In this document: piece after piece, positions 26,095-34,292 of the stretch | Position numbering within the stretch: the stretch's first letter is position 1 | How the letters are laid out: each line of letters begins with the position of its first letter | Assembly (NCBI RefSeq): GCF_029968015.1 | Contig: NZ_JASCIS010000002.1 | Coordinates: 186,001-250,000 of the forward strand | Source: Streptomyces luteolus | GTDB lineage: Bacteria > Actinomycetota > Actinomycetes > Streptomycetales > Streptomycetaceae | DNA length: 64,000 nucleotides | Direction of reading: 5' to 3' | Position numbers and translations under genes: made by a program | The notes under the pieces: generated by a model | Database searches by the model: none | What the model saw: the letters and a program-made list of their open reading frames with translations, nothing else | What the model was told of the DNA's origin: nothing

Positions 26095-27087
26095 ATGCGC
26101 ATCGGACTCATCGGAACAGGTCGTATCGGTTCGTTCCACGCGGCGACACTCGCCCGGCACCCCGCGGTGGACGCTCTCCTCGTCGCCGACGCGGACCCCG
26201 CACGGGCCGCGGAGCTGGCGAGCCGCACGGGCGCGGATGCCGCGGCCGACGTGGACGCGGTGTTCGCGGCCGGGGTGGACGCGGTCGTGATCACCGCGGC
26301 GACCGCGGCGCACGCCGCCCTGATCGGCCGGGCGGCACGCGCCGGGCTCCCCACCTTCTGCGAGAAGCCGATCGCCCTCGACCTGCCGGGCACCCTGGCC
26401 GCCCTTGCGGAGGTCGAGCGGGCGGGCTCGGTGCTCCAGCTCGGCTTCCAGCGGCGCTTCGACGCGGGGTACGCGGCGGCGCGGGAGGCGGTACGGGAGG
26501 GGCGGCTCGGCCGGCTGCACACGGTGCGGGCGATCACCTCGGACCCGGCACCGCCGCCCGCCGCGTATCTGCCGCTGTCCGGCGGGCTCTACCGGGACTG
26601 CCTGGTCCACGACTTCGACGCGCTGCGCTGGGTGACGGGGCGCGAGGTGCGCGAGGTGTACGCGGTCGGCTCGGACGCGGGCCCGGCGATGTTCCGCGAG
26701 GCCGACGACATCGACACGGCCGCGGCGGTCCTCACCCTGGACGACGGCACGCTGGCCACGGCTACGGCGACGCGGTGCAACGGCGCGGGGTACGACGTAC
26801 GCATGGAACTCGCCGGTGAGCGGGACCAGTTGGCGGTCGGCTGGGACGAGCGCACGCCGCTGACGTCCGCCGAGCCGACGGGGCCCGCGGCGCCCGCGAA
26901 GCCGTGGCCGGGGTTCCTGGAGCGGTTCGCCCCGGCGTACGAGGCGGAGATCTCCGCGTTCGTGGAGGTGGCGCGGGGGGAGCGGGAGACGCCGTGCGAC
27001 GGGCGTGAGGCGTTGGCCGCTCTGCGGGTCGCGGAGGCTTGTGAGGTGTCTCGGCGGGAGGGGCGGGTGGTGAGTCTGGCGGGGTAG
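26095..27087 (+). CDS. Gfo/Idh/MocA oxidoreductase, inositol dehydrogenase-like
   Basis: A 330-residue NAD(P)-dependent sugar or polyol dehydrogenase. The Rossmann motif GTGRIG is at residues 7-12, the catalytic EKP at about 90-92, and the second-domain motif GGLYRDCLVHDFDALRW near 163-179. The pattern LQLGFQRRFD resembles IolG. It probably oxidises a sugar or inositol linked to the nearby ABC importer; the upstream GntR-like site supports that. The last two codons and the stop are part of a 36-bp duplication. Confidence 0.88.
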   Translation: MRIGLIGTGRIGSFHAATLARHPAVDALLVADADPARAAELASRTGADAAADVDAVFAAGVDAVVITAATAAHAALIGRAARAGLPTFCEKPIALDLPGTLAALAEVERAGSVLQLGFQRRFDAGYAAAREAVREGRLGRLHTVRAITSDPAPPPAAYLPLSGGLYRDCLVHDFDALRWVTGREVREVYAVGSDAGPAMFREADDIDTAAAVLTLDDGTLATATATRCNGAGYDVRMELAGERDQLAVGWDERTPLTSAEPTGPAAPAKPWPGFLERFAPAYEAEISAFVEVARGERETPCDGREALAALRVAEACEVSRREGRVVSLAG

Positions 27088-27152
27088 TCGGCCCGCACCG
27101 TCGACTGGGACGCTGCGGGGTAGTCGGCCCGCACCGTCGACTGGGACCCCGT
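27081..27152. repeat. 36-bp tandem duplication spanning a stop codon
   Basis: Two copies, at 27081 and 27117, share GGGGTAGTCGGCCCGCACCG and continue to TCGACTGGGAC. The first copy contains the Gfo/Idh stop codon TAG. Confidence 0.95.
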
Positions 27153-27198
27153 CGATCGCGCTGCGCGCTCGTCCTCAAGTGCCGGAGGGGCTGATGCG

Positions 27199-27705
27199 TC
27201 AGTCGAGGAGCCGGATCGTAGGCGTACGAGTGCTCGTCGCGACCGGGCGGGCGCAGTGGGCGCAAGGCTCGCTGACCGGGCGTTCCATGTTCGTCTGGAT
27301 GCCGAAGGAGCCCGAGGCTCCGCCCTCCTGGGGGCAGTCGTAGCCGAGGTGCAGGCGGACCCAGGGGTGCAGGGTCGGGGCGGCCGCGCGGTGGCCGGAG
27401 GCGGAGTCGGTGAACGGGGCCCACCAGAAGCTGACGACGGTCCTGAGCGCCAGCTGGTCGGCGCCCGAGGTGACGTCGAAGGCGGCGATGCGGGCGGCGG
27501 TGTAGTGGCCGACGGGGCCGCCGCGGCTGCCGCCGCACACCGCGCGCTCGGCGCCGACTTCCAACACCGTGGTGCGGGCGGTCCGTTCGCAGATGAAGCA
27601 GTCGAGGGACAGCTCCACCTTGGACTGCCAGCGGAGGTAGTGGAAGCCCTCACCGCCGCCCGTACGGCCGGTGACGTCGGTGCAGATCTCGATGCTGCGC
27701 TGCAC
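27199..27705 (-). CDS. hypothetical protein with paired-Cys motifs
   Basis: About 168 residues from GTG 27705, chosen because GGGAGG lies nine bases upstream. Two CxxC pairs (CFIC near residue 35, CAHC near 150) could bind zinc. The middle contains beta-rich stretches (LALRTVVSFWWAPF, VRLHLGYDC). I do not recognise the family. It follows the thioesterase gene with a five-base gap, so the two probably share a transcript. Confidence 0.6.
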   Translation of the reverse strand: MQRSIEICTDVTGRTGGGEGFHYLRWQSKVELSLDCFICERTARTTVLEVGAERAVCGGSRGGPVGHYTAARIAAFDVTSGADQLALRTVVSFWWAPFTDSASGHRAAAPTLHPWVRLHLGYDCPQEGGASGSFGIQTNMERPVSEPCAHCARPVATSTRTPTIRLLD

Positions 27706-27710
27706 GGCCC

Positions 27711-28136
27711 TCAGCCTCCCGCCGCCAGGACGGTGCCCTGGGCGACGGCGCACAGCTTCTCCTCGCCCGCGTCGTCGACGGTGACCAGATCGCAGCGGAC
27801 CACGGCCTGGCGGCGGCCGCTGTGCACGACCTCGGCGCGCGCGACGAGGGTGCGCCCGCGTGCGGGCCGTACGTACTGGATGGAGAAGCCGCCGGTCAGG
27901 ACGGCCGGGCCGAGCGTGGTGCCCGCGGCGAAGGTGAGGGCGTTGTCCGCCGCGTACGAGACGACGCCGCCGTGCAGATGCCCGTTCTGCTGCCGCAGCT
28001 CCTCGCGGACGTCGATCTCCAGGGTGGCGCCCCCGTCGCCGAAGGCGGTGATCCTGGCCTGGAGGAGGCGGCTGAACGGCTGCGCGTCCAGAGCCTGTTC
28101 GGCGGCGGCCAGGTCGAGGGCGGGCGGCTGCGTCAT
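27711..28136 (-). CDS. PaaI-family hotdog thioesterase
   Basis: A 141-residue hotdog-fold protein with the PaaI signature QQNGHLHGGVVSYAADNA (residues about 49-66), where Asn, His, Gly-Gly and Asp form the catalytic site. It should hydrolyse an acyl- or phenylacyl-CoA. ATG at 28136. Confidence 0.87.
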   Translation of the reverse strand: MTQPPALDLAAAEQALDAQPFSRLLQARITAFGDGGATLEIDVREELRQQNGHLHGGVVSYAADNALTFAAGTTLGPAVLTGGFSIQYVRPARGRTLVARAEVVHSGRRQAVVRCDLVTVDDAGEEKLCAVAQGTVLAAGG

Positions 28137-28363
28137 CGTACGGATCTCCTCTGCACTCCTCGCTGCTGAGCGTGTCCACCATCGCCTGCCCTCCCCTGAG
28201 CGAACCTACCCGGGCGGGAACATGTGCGCGAGGTATGGACGGACCGTTCTCTCATCACTCAACTCACGACTTGAATTCAGCCGGGGGCTCCGACGGGCTG
28301 ATCCGCCGGGGCGGTCCGCGCGGCCGGGGTGCGGCGCGCGGCGCGGCCCGGCAGGATCGGCGC

Positions 28364-28870
28364 ATGGCGAACCAACCGAGGATCGAAGAACGCCCCGAAC
28401 AGCACTTCGTCGGGGTCAGGGGCCGGGTCAGCTGGGACACGTTCGGCCTGCTCGCGGACCGGCTGCCGGAGATCGTGGGCTGGCTCGGCGAACGCGGCAT
28501 CCCCATCGCCGACGGCCCGTTCTTCAAGTACGAGCTGCTCGATCCGGACGACCGTACGCGGGAGTTCGAGGTGGTGGCCGGGGTGCCGGTCGGCGAGCGG
28601 GTCCGGGTCCCGGACGGCGAGCTGTACGTGGGCACGCTGCCCGCCGGGCGGTATGTGACGGTACGTCATATCGGCCACCCCGACGAACTGTTCGCGGTGA
28701 CGGCGACGGTCCTGAAGTGGGGCACGGCGAAGGGGCTCGCCTGGGACATGGAGCGCACGGAGGCGGGCGAGGTGTGGGCCTGCCGCCTGGAGAGCTACAA
28801 GACGGATCCCCGGCTGGAGCCGGACCTGAACAAGTGGGAGACGGAACTGGCGTTCCGACTGCGGGACTGA
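28364..28870 (+). CDS. GyrI-like/AraC effector-binding-type protein
   Basis: A 168-residue stand-alone domain of the GyrI-like small-molecule-binding fold: a start with FVGVRGRVSWDTFGLLADRL, a segment FFKYELLDPDDRTREFEVVA and LPAGRYVTVRHIGHPDEL. There is no HTH, so it is not a regulator by itself; it may bind hydrophobic compounds or hydrolyse them. ATG at 28364. Confidence 0.8.
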   Translation: MANQPRIEERPEQHFVGVRGRVSWDTFGLLADRLPEIVGWLGERGIPIADGPFFKYELLDPDDRTREFEVVAGVPVGERVRVPDGELYVGTLPAGRYVTVRHIGHPDELFAVTATVLKWGTAKGLAWDMERTEAGEVWACRLESYKTDPRLEPDLNKWETELAFRLRD

Positions 28871-29013
28871 CACCCCGGTGCCGCGCCGTCGTGGCTGGCC
28901 GCGCCCCGCGGCGGAGTCGCAAATGTCACAGCCCCGCGCCCCTGTCGGGGCACGAATGCCGAGCGCTGATCCAGCCTGTTTCCGGAGCTGGAAGGGAACA
29001 GGCAGCGCGCGGT

Positions 29014-29700
29014 CTAGCGCTCGTCCTCCGTCCCCTCCAACAACCCCGCGTCATGCGCCAACAACGCGATCTGCACACGGTTGTTGAGGTCCAGCTTCGT
29101 CAGGATGCGGCTCACGTGGGCCTTGACCGTGGCGACGCTCATGTAGAGGCGGGTCGCGATCTCCGCGTTGGAGTGGCCGCGGCCGACCGCGACGGCGACC
29201 TCGCGTTCCCGGTCCGCGAGAGTCGCGAGGCGGGCCTCGGCGCGGCTTCTGCGGTCGGTGTACGTGTCCGGGCCCGCCGCGCGCGTGATCAGCTGGCGGG
29301 TCACGGTCGGGGAGAGGACCGGGTCGCCCGCGGCGACGCGGCGTACCGCGGTGACGATCTCGGCGGGCGGGGTGTCCTTGAGGACGAAGCCCGCGGCGCC
29401 CGCGCGCAGGGCGCGCAGGACCTGCTCGTCGGCGTGGAAGGTGGTGAGGACGACGACCTGGGGAGCGTCCTCGCGGGCCCGCAGCCGCTCGGTGGCGGTG
29501 AGGCCGTCGACCCTCGGCATACGCAGGTCCATCAGGACGACATCGGGCTTCGACTCGGCGACGCGCTCGGGGACTTCGGCCCCGTCGGCGGCCTCCCCGA
29601 CGATCTCGATGCCGTCGGCGCCGCCGAACATCAGGGACAGGCCCGCGCGTACGAGGGGGTCGTCGTCGACGAGCAGCAGCCGGATCGGGTTCGAGGTCAT
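29014..29700 (-). CDS. NarL-family response regulator
   Basis: A 228-residue regulator with a receiver domain at 1-120 (acidic pocket VDDD, phospho-acceptor Asp in DVVLMDLRMP near 55, Lys in FVLKD) and a LuxR-type HTH at about 155-215 (SNAEIATRLYMSVATVKAHVSRIL). ATG 29700 overlaps the stop of the upstream kinase gene, so the pair is coupled. Confidence 0.9.
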   Translation of the reverse strand: MTSNPIRLLLVDDDPLVRAGLSLMFGGADGIEIVGEAADGAEVPERVAESKPDVVLMDLRMPRVDGLTATERLRAREDAPQVVVLTTFHADEQVLRALRAGAAGFVLKDTPPAEIVTAVRRVAAGDPVLSPTVTRQLITRAAGPDTYTDRRSRAEARLATLADREREVAVAVGRGHSNAEIATRLYMSVATVKAHVSRILTKLDLNNRVQIALLAHDAGLLEGTEDER

Positions 29701-30974
29701 GAGGCCCACGGTAGCCAGGCGGCGATCCGGAACCCGCCGTCGCCCTCGGCGCCGTGCGTGAGGCGGCCCCCGGCGAGGGTCGCGCGCTCGGTCAGGCCGA
29801 TCAGCCCCTGCCCCGAGCCGGGCACCTCGGGCACGTCGCCGGGCGGGGCCGGGTTGCGCACCTCGACGGTCAGGCCCTCGCCGGGTGCGCCCGCCACCTG
29901 GACGGTGACCTCGGCGCCGGGCGCGTGTTTGCGGGCGTTGGTCAGGCCCTCCTGGGCGATGCGGTACGCGTTGCGCCCGGCGGCGGCTGGGACGGCCTCC
30001 GGGTCGGCGACGCGGTTGTCGAGGGTGACTTTCATCCCGGCGGCGCGGGACTCCGCGACCAGGGCGTCGAGTGCGGCGAGGGTGGGCTGGGGGCGGCCGC
30101 CCTCGGCGCCCTCGTCACCGGGCTCGTCGGTGCGCAGGACGCCGATGATCTCGCGCAGGTCCTGCAGGGCCTCGTGGGCGCTGTCCCGGATCACCCCGGC
30201 GGCGCGGGCGACCTCCTTCTCGGGGGCGTCGGGCCGGAACTCCAGGGCGCCCGCGTGCACGCTCAGCAGGGTGAGCCGGTGGGCCAGTACGTCGTGCATC
30301 TCGCGGGCGATGGCCTCGCGGGCGAGCCGTTGGGCCTCCTTGGCGCGCAGCGCGGCCTCGGACTCGGCGCGCTGGGCGCGCTCGCGCAGGCTCAGGAGGA
30401 GCTGGCGCCGGGAGCGTACGAACATGCCCCAGCCGATGACGGTGACGGACATCAGCACCGCGAAGGAGACCGTCATCACGTACGGCAGGTCCGGCTCGGG
30501 CCGCAGCCAGTAGTAGAGCGGCACGACGGCCACGGAGAGGCCGCCGATCCAGGCGACGTACCGGAACGGCCGGTGCACGGCGAGGGTGAAGATCGACACG
30601 ACGACCGCGCCGCCCGCGGTGTCGGAGACCATGCTGACCGGCAGCATCGCGATGGCCAGGCCGACCGGCCAGCGGCGGCGCAGCCAGACCGCGGCGCAGG
30701 CCAGTGCCCCGACGGCGTGGTCGACCTGGACGAGGCCCGGGGGCACGTTCGGGTTGTCGCCGACCGCCTCGGCGCCGACCAGGCCGATGAGCACGGCGGT
30801 GAGGAAGCAGGCGAAGTCGACGATCCAGTCGCGCACGGTGCGCCGGGCCCGGCCGTTCCTGATCCGGTCGGGGTCGAGTTCGGCGGCGACGGCGGCGGGC
30901 AGCAGGCTGGGCCACCGGTACTCGGGGCCTGGCGTGGGGTGGGCCGGGGGCGGCTGCTGCTCCATACCTCTCAT
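29697..30974 (-). CDS. sensor histidine kinase, NarX-like
   Basis: A 425-residue kinase with five or so membrane helices (about 45-170), a coiled-coil (LRERAQRAESEAALRAKEAQ), phospho-acceptor His in REMHDVLAHRL (near 226) and a HATPase domain with RIAQEGLTNARKHA and GSGQGLIGLTERA. It partners the adjacent NarL regulator. ATG 30974 or 30965 are both possible; neither has a textbook Shine-Dalgarno. Confidence 0.88.
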   Translation of the reverse strand: MRGMEQQPPPAHPTPGPEYRWPSLLPAAVAAELDPDRIRNGRARRTVRDWIVDFACFLTAVLIGLVGAEAVGDNPNVPPGLVQVDHAVGALACAAVWLRRRWPVGLAIAMLPVSMVSDTAGGAVVVSIFTLAVHRPFRYVAWIGGLSVAVVPLYYWLRPEPDLPYVMTVSFAVLMSVTVIGWGMFVRSRRQLLLSLRERAQRAESEAALRAKEAQRLAREAIAREMHDVLAHRLTLLSVHAGALEFRPDAPEKEVARAAGVIRDSAHEALQDLREIIGVLRTDEPGDEGAEGGRPQPTLAALDALVAESRAAGMKVTLDNRVADPEAVPAAAGRNAYRIAQEGLTNARKHAPGAEVTVQVAGAPGEGLTVEVRNPAPPGDVPEVPGSGQGLIGLTERATLAGGRLTHGAEGDGGFRIAAWLPWAS

Positions 30975-31152
30975 GGTCGACAAATCTATGCATCCGCGCA
31001 GCCGTGCGGGCGGCGCGCGCGGGGACGGTAGCCGAAAGCTCCTGGGCCGTAGCCGAAAGTCTGCGGGGCATCGACCTTCGGCCCCCCGCCGCCTTCCCGG
31101 GTTCGCCGTGCGGCCGATGTGCGGGGGCGGGCGGCGGCCCGAGGATCGACGC

Positions 31153-31362
31153 ATGAAGAAAGGTCTTGAGTTCCTCGGTCTGATCCTGCTGCTCCAGGGC
31201 GCCTTCGCGATCGTGCGCGAGCTGACCGACTGGCCGCTCACCTGGGGCGTCATCCAGCACCTGGACTTCCTGCGGGGGTACGAGCTGTACGCGGGCATCG
31301 CGCTCGTGGTGCTCTCGGTGGCCGTGTTCGCGGCGGCGGAGAGCAGCGGCAAGGGGGGCTGA
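31153..31362 (+). CDS. small two-helix membrane protein
   Basis: Sixty-nine residues with hydrophobic segments at about 6-22 and 44-61 (IALVVLSVAVFAAAE) and a central LTDWPLTWGVIQHLDFLRGY. It appears to be a conserved actinobacterial small membrane protein of unknown function. It is followed by a strong terminator. Confidence 0.65.
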   Translation: MKKGLEFLGLILLLQGAFAIVRELTDWPLTWGVIQHLDFLRGYELYAGIALVVLSVAVFAAAESSGKGG

Positions 31363-31368
31363 CGTGTG

Positions 31369-31408
31369 CGGCTCCGGTCGCCGCGTACGTACGAGGCGAC
31401 CGGAGCCG
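31369..31408. terminator. bidirectional terminator hairpin
   Basis: CGGCTCCGGTCGCC (31369-31382) pairs perfectly with GGCGACCGGAGCCG (31395-31408) across a 12-nt loop, between the small membrane gene and the 3' end of the split RNase gene. Confidence 0.85.
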
Positions 31409-31495
31409 ACGGGTCCGGATCGGGTCAGCAGCCGTGGTCGACCAGGTCGAAGGACTCGTGACGATCCTCGCCCCCGCGGGTGGGGGCGATTCCCT

Positions 31496-32766
31496 TCAGT
31501 TCGCGTGAGCGGGCTTCGGGGTTTCACGCATCCGCCCCCGGCCGGTGGCCGGGACTCGCACCGTGAGGTGCTGCGCGTGCTGTTGGTGACCGTGCCGCCC
31601 GTCCGGCGGGCACGGGCCTCGATCTCTACCGAGGCGCTGTGGTCGGCGTCGTCCTCGTGTCCGCAGTGGACACAGGCGAACAACCGGCCGCATCCCTTGC
31701 GGGATTCGGGGTCTACCTGGCCGCAGGCGGCGCAGGTCTGGGAGGTGTGGAAGGGCAGGACCGCGATCAGGACCGACCCGTACAGCTTGGTCTTGTATGC
31801 GAGTTGGCGCCGTCGTTCGCCGGGGGTGTTGTCGAGGATCGACCGGTTGAGTCCGGCTTTCTGCCGGACGTTCCTGCCCGGTTTCTGGACGGTGCCCTTG
31901 GCGGACTTCGTCATGTTTTTCACGCGCAGGTCCTCGATACCGACCATGCCGTGGTTTTTGGCGAGGCCGGTGGTGAGCTTGTGCGTGAAGTCGGTGCGAC
32001 GGTTGGCCTGTCGTGTCTTGAGCTTGCCGATCTGGCCGATCGTCTTGCGCAGACGCGTCCCGTATCTGCCCTGGTTGTGCTTCTTCGCGTGCGTGATCTG
32101 GCGGGCCTTCTTCTGCTCCAGGTGCTTGAGTCGGGCCTCCTCGTTCTTTGTCAGGGACGGCGGCATGAGACGCGCCGTGTTCTCGGTGGAGACGTACGCG
32201 GACGCGGCGACCCCGAAATCCACGCCGCATGCCGGTTTCCCGTTCAGCGGCGCCGGCTTGGCCCCAGTGTGGACACCGAAAGAGATGTGCCACCCGTTTC
32301 CGTCCCGGGACACGGTGGCGTTACGGATCGTCCCCCCGATCGCACGGGAGAGCCGGAACCGCAGCCAACCCAGCTTCGGGATGCGTACCTCGGCCCACTT
32401 GCGGTTGACCTTGCGGACCCCGACGGCCTGCCCGGGGAACGGGACCGACAGCCGGTGCCCGCGCTTCTTGCGCGCAGGGAAGCCAGCGGGGTGCTCCGGA
32501 TTCCAGAAGTTGTCGTACGCGGCGTCGAGGTTGCGGAGGATCTGCTGCCCGGCCTGCGCCGGAAAGTCCCCCATCCACTCCAGATCGGCGCGCGCGGCGG
32601 TGAGGTGCCTGCACTGCTCGACGGACCGCAGCGTGTACCCGCGCTGCTCGTACAGGTACACGCGCTGTTCCAGGGCCACGTTCCACAGAGCGCGCCCGGT
32701 GTGTCCCCACCCGGTCAGGACCTGGTCCTGTGCCTCGGTGGGTTACGCACGGTACTTGCGCCCCAT
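31496..32766 (-). pseudogene. tnpB: tnpB with a nonsense codon at position 8
   Basis: From ATG 32766 the frame reads MGRKYRA, TAA, PTEAQDQVL. The ochre codon (32743-32745) replaces the expected Tyr of the conserved start. Downstream the RuvC core is intact: Asp in ACGVDFGVAASAYV, Glu in GIEDLRVKNM, a four-Cys zinc finger (CAAC and CVHC) and Asp in DADHSAS. Restart at the GTG or ATG downstream would drop the first beta strand. The core frame also lacks its natural stop: the family-type ELKG stop near 31496 is in another frame, so translation would run out of the element. Probably inactive. Confidence 0.8.
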
Positions 32767-32800
32767 GTCCGCCTTCACCTCCCTAATGTACCGTTGGTTT

Positions 32801-33217
32801 ATGTCCGACATGACCCAGATTCGTACAGGCAGACACTGCACGTTCGCCCTTCACGCGCACTTGGTTTTCGTGACGAAGTATCGGCACAAGGTCTTCGCCG
32901 ACCGGCATTTGGTGCGCATGGAGGAGATCATGCGGGACGTGTGCGCCGACTTCGAGTGCGAGCTGGTCGAGTTCAACGGCGAGAAGAACCACGTCCACCT
33001 GCTCGTGAACTTCCCGCCGAAGGTCGCTCTGTCCAAGCTGGTCAACAGCTTGAAAGGCGTCAGCTCCCGCAGGCTTCGTCAGGAGTACCCCGAACTCGTG
33101 CGGCACTACTGGCGAGCACAACGCCTCTGGTCCGGGTCCTACTTCGCCGGATCCGCCGGCGGGGCACCGCTGTCGATCGTCCGTCAGTACATCGAGCAGC
33201 AAAACCGCCCGCTCTAG
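32801..33217 (+). CDS. tnpA: IS200/IS605 transposase TnpA
   Basis: A 138-residue HUH-type Y1 transposase. The metal-binding His pair is in NHVHLLVNFPP (near residue 66) and the nucleophilic Tyr in YIEQQNRPL at the C-terminus (near 131). It acts as a dimer that cuts single-stranded element ends at subterminal hairpins. All key residues are present, so it appears functional. ATG at 32801 is divergent from tnpB. Confidence 0.9.
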   Translation: MSDMTQIRTGRHCTFALHAHLVFVTKYRHKVFADRHLVRMEEIMRDVCADFECELVEFNGEKNHVHLLVNFPPKVALSKLVNSLKGVSSRRLRQEYPELVRHYWRAQRLWSGSYFAGSAGGAPLSIVRQYIEQQNRPL

Positions 33218-33644
33218 CCTGCGAGTTGGAGCACTTCTAAGATCGTTTCACCACCGCCCTGAAGGACGGTGCACTGCGATTAGTTCCGGTAGCCGGAGCC
33301 CTGCCCGGCGCAGCAGCCCCTCACGGTTCTGGAAGACGGTGCCGTCCTGCGGGTACGGGTAGGGGCCGTCCGCCTCGATCAGGTCGAGGGCGTCGTGGGC
33401 CTCGGGCGGCAGAGCGGAGTAGCAGATGTCGCCGACGGCGGCGACGGTCGCGGAGTGGGCGTCACGGGAGCGGGGCCGCGTTTCGCGGCCGGTCCGCCGA
33501 CGAGGAGCGCGGCCGCCAGAGCGACACCTGTTGCGATTCGTCGGGGATTCGCATGCCTCCTAGGATGACGCGCATAGAGCCTGACGCACCAACATCAAGT
33601 GCAGCAATTTTTTCGTGAGTTCACTCGTGCTGGCCGCCCCGGCG

Positions 33645-34292
33645 TCACGCCCGGAGGTAGGCGAGGACCGCGAGGACGCGGCGGTGTCCCTCGCCGTCGA
33701 TGTGCAGTTCGAGCTTCTGCAGGATGCTGCTGACGTGCTTGTTCACGGCCGCCTCGGTGACGTACAGCTCGCGCGCGATGCCGGCGTTGGCGCGGCCCTC
33801 GGCCATCAGGGCCAGGACCTCGCGCTCGCGTGGCGTGAGCCGCCGCAGCGGGTCCTGGCGGCGGTTGAGGAGCTGGCGGACCACGTCAGGGTCCACCACC
33901 GTGGCACCGGCGGCGACTTGGGTGACGGCGTCGACGAACTCGGCGACCGCGCTGACCCGGTCCTTGAGGAGATAGCCCACCCCGCTGTCCGAGCCGAGGT
34001 CGAGGAGGTGGGCGGCGTAGGACTGCTCGATGTACTGGCTCAGGACGAGGACCGGAAGCGCCGGGTTCTCGCGGCGCAGGGCGATGGCGGCGCGCAGGCC
34101 GTCGTCGCTGTGCTGCGGGGGCATGCGGACGTCGGTGACGACGATGTCGGGGCGGTGCTCCCGCGCGGCGGCGACCAGCGCGTCGGCGTCGCCGACGGCG
34201 GCCGCGACCTCGTGGCCGAAGCGGATGAGCACCCCGACGAGTCCGTCCCGCATGAGCGGGGAGTCCTCGGCGAGTACGACGGTCAGCGGCAC
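33645..34292 (-). CDS. NarL-family response regulator
   Basis: A 215-residue regulator: receiver acidic pair in VLAEDSPLMRDG, phospho-acceptor Asp in DIVVTDVRMP (near 54), Lys in YLLKDRV, and LuxR-type HTH at about 148-205 (ANAGIARELYVTEAAVNKHVSSIL). GTG start at 34292 overlaps the upstream kinase gene by ten bases. It probably binds the inverted repeat between this operon and the beta-lactamase-like gene. Confidence 0.88.
   Translation of the reverse strand: MPLTVVLAEDSPLMRDGLVGVLIRFGHEVAAAVGDADALVAAAREHRPDIVVTDVRMPPQHSDDGLRAAIALRRENPALPVLVLSQYIEQSYAAHLLDLGSDSGVGYLLKDRVSAVAEFVDAVTQVAAGATVVDPDVVRQLLNRRQDPLRRLTPREREVLALMAEGRANAGIARELYVTEAAVNKHVSSILQKLELHIDGEGHRRVLAVLAYLRA

Larger units (their letters stand above)
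31466..33285. mobile_element. IS200/IS605-type element with divergent tnpA and tnpB
   Basis: A 1.8-kb element with a HUH tyrosine transposase gene (plus strand) and an RNA-guided nuclease gene tnpB (minus strand) starting 34 bp apart. The tnpB-side end carries a GC-rich hairpin (about 31470-31489). The tnpA-side end carries the subterminal imperfect hairpin ACCGCCCTGAAGGACGGT (33253-33270). Boundaries are set by where RNase coding sequence stops and resumes and are accurate to perhaps 20 bp. No target duplication is seen, as expected for this family. Confidence 0.85.
31425..33554 (-). pseudogene. secreted guanyl-specific RNase gene split by an IS605-type element
   Basis: The 5' part (33554 to about 33285) encodes, over three reading frames, a signal-like RIATGVALAAALLVGG and then CYSALPPEAHDALDLIEADG and YPQDGTVFQNREG. 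These match secreted RNases of the RNase Sa/barnase class (ALPPEATDTLNLIASDG, FQNRE). The 3' part (31425-31469) encodes DRHESFDLVDHGC and stop, matching the family end (DHYATFSLIDQTC). Between them lies a TnpA/TnpB element. Apparent frameshifts lie near the start codon, before the mature part and after NREGLL. About 30 codons carrying active-site Glu/Arg residues are not found on either flank. The gene is dead. Confidence 0.85.

Noticed and set aside
31470..31489. Hairpin at the tnpB-side end read as a simple terminator
   Set aside because: Its position at the IS end and downstream of tnpB fits the IS605 subterminal or guide-RNA scaffold structure better.
30115..31495. Long C-terminal extension of tnpB beyond the element
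   Set aside because: The frame simply lacks a stop past the element end and runs antisense through a small membrane gene into the kinase gene; not a real fusion.
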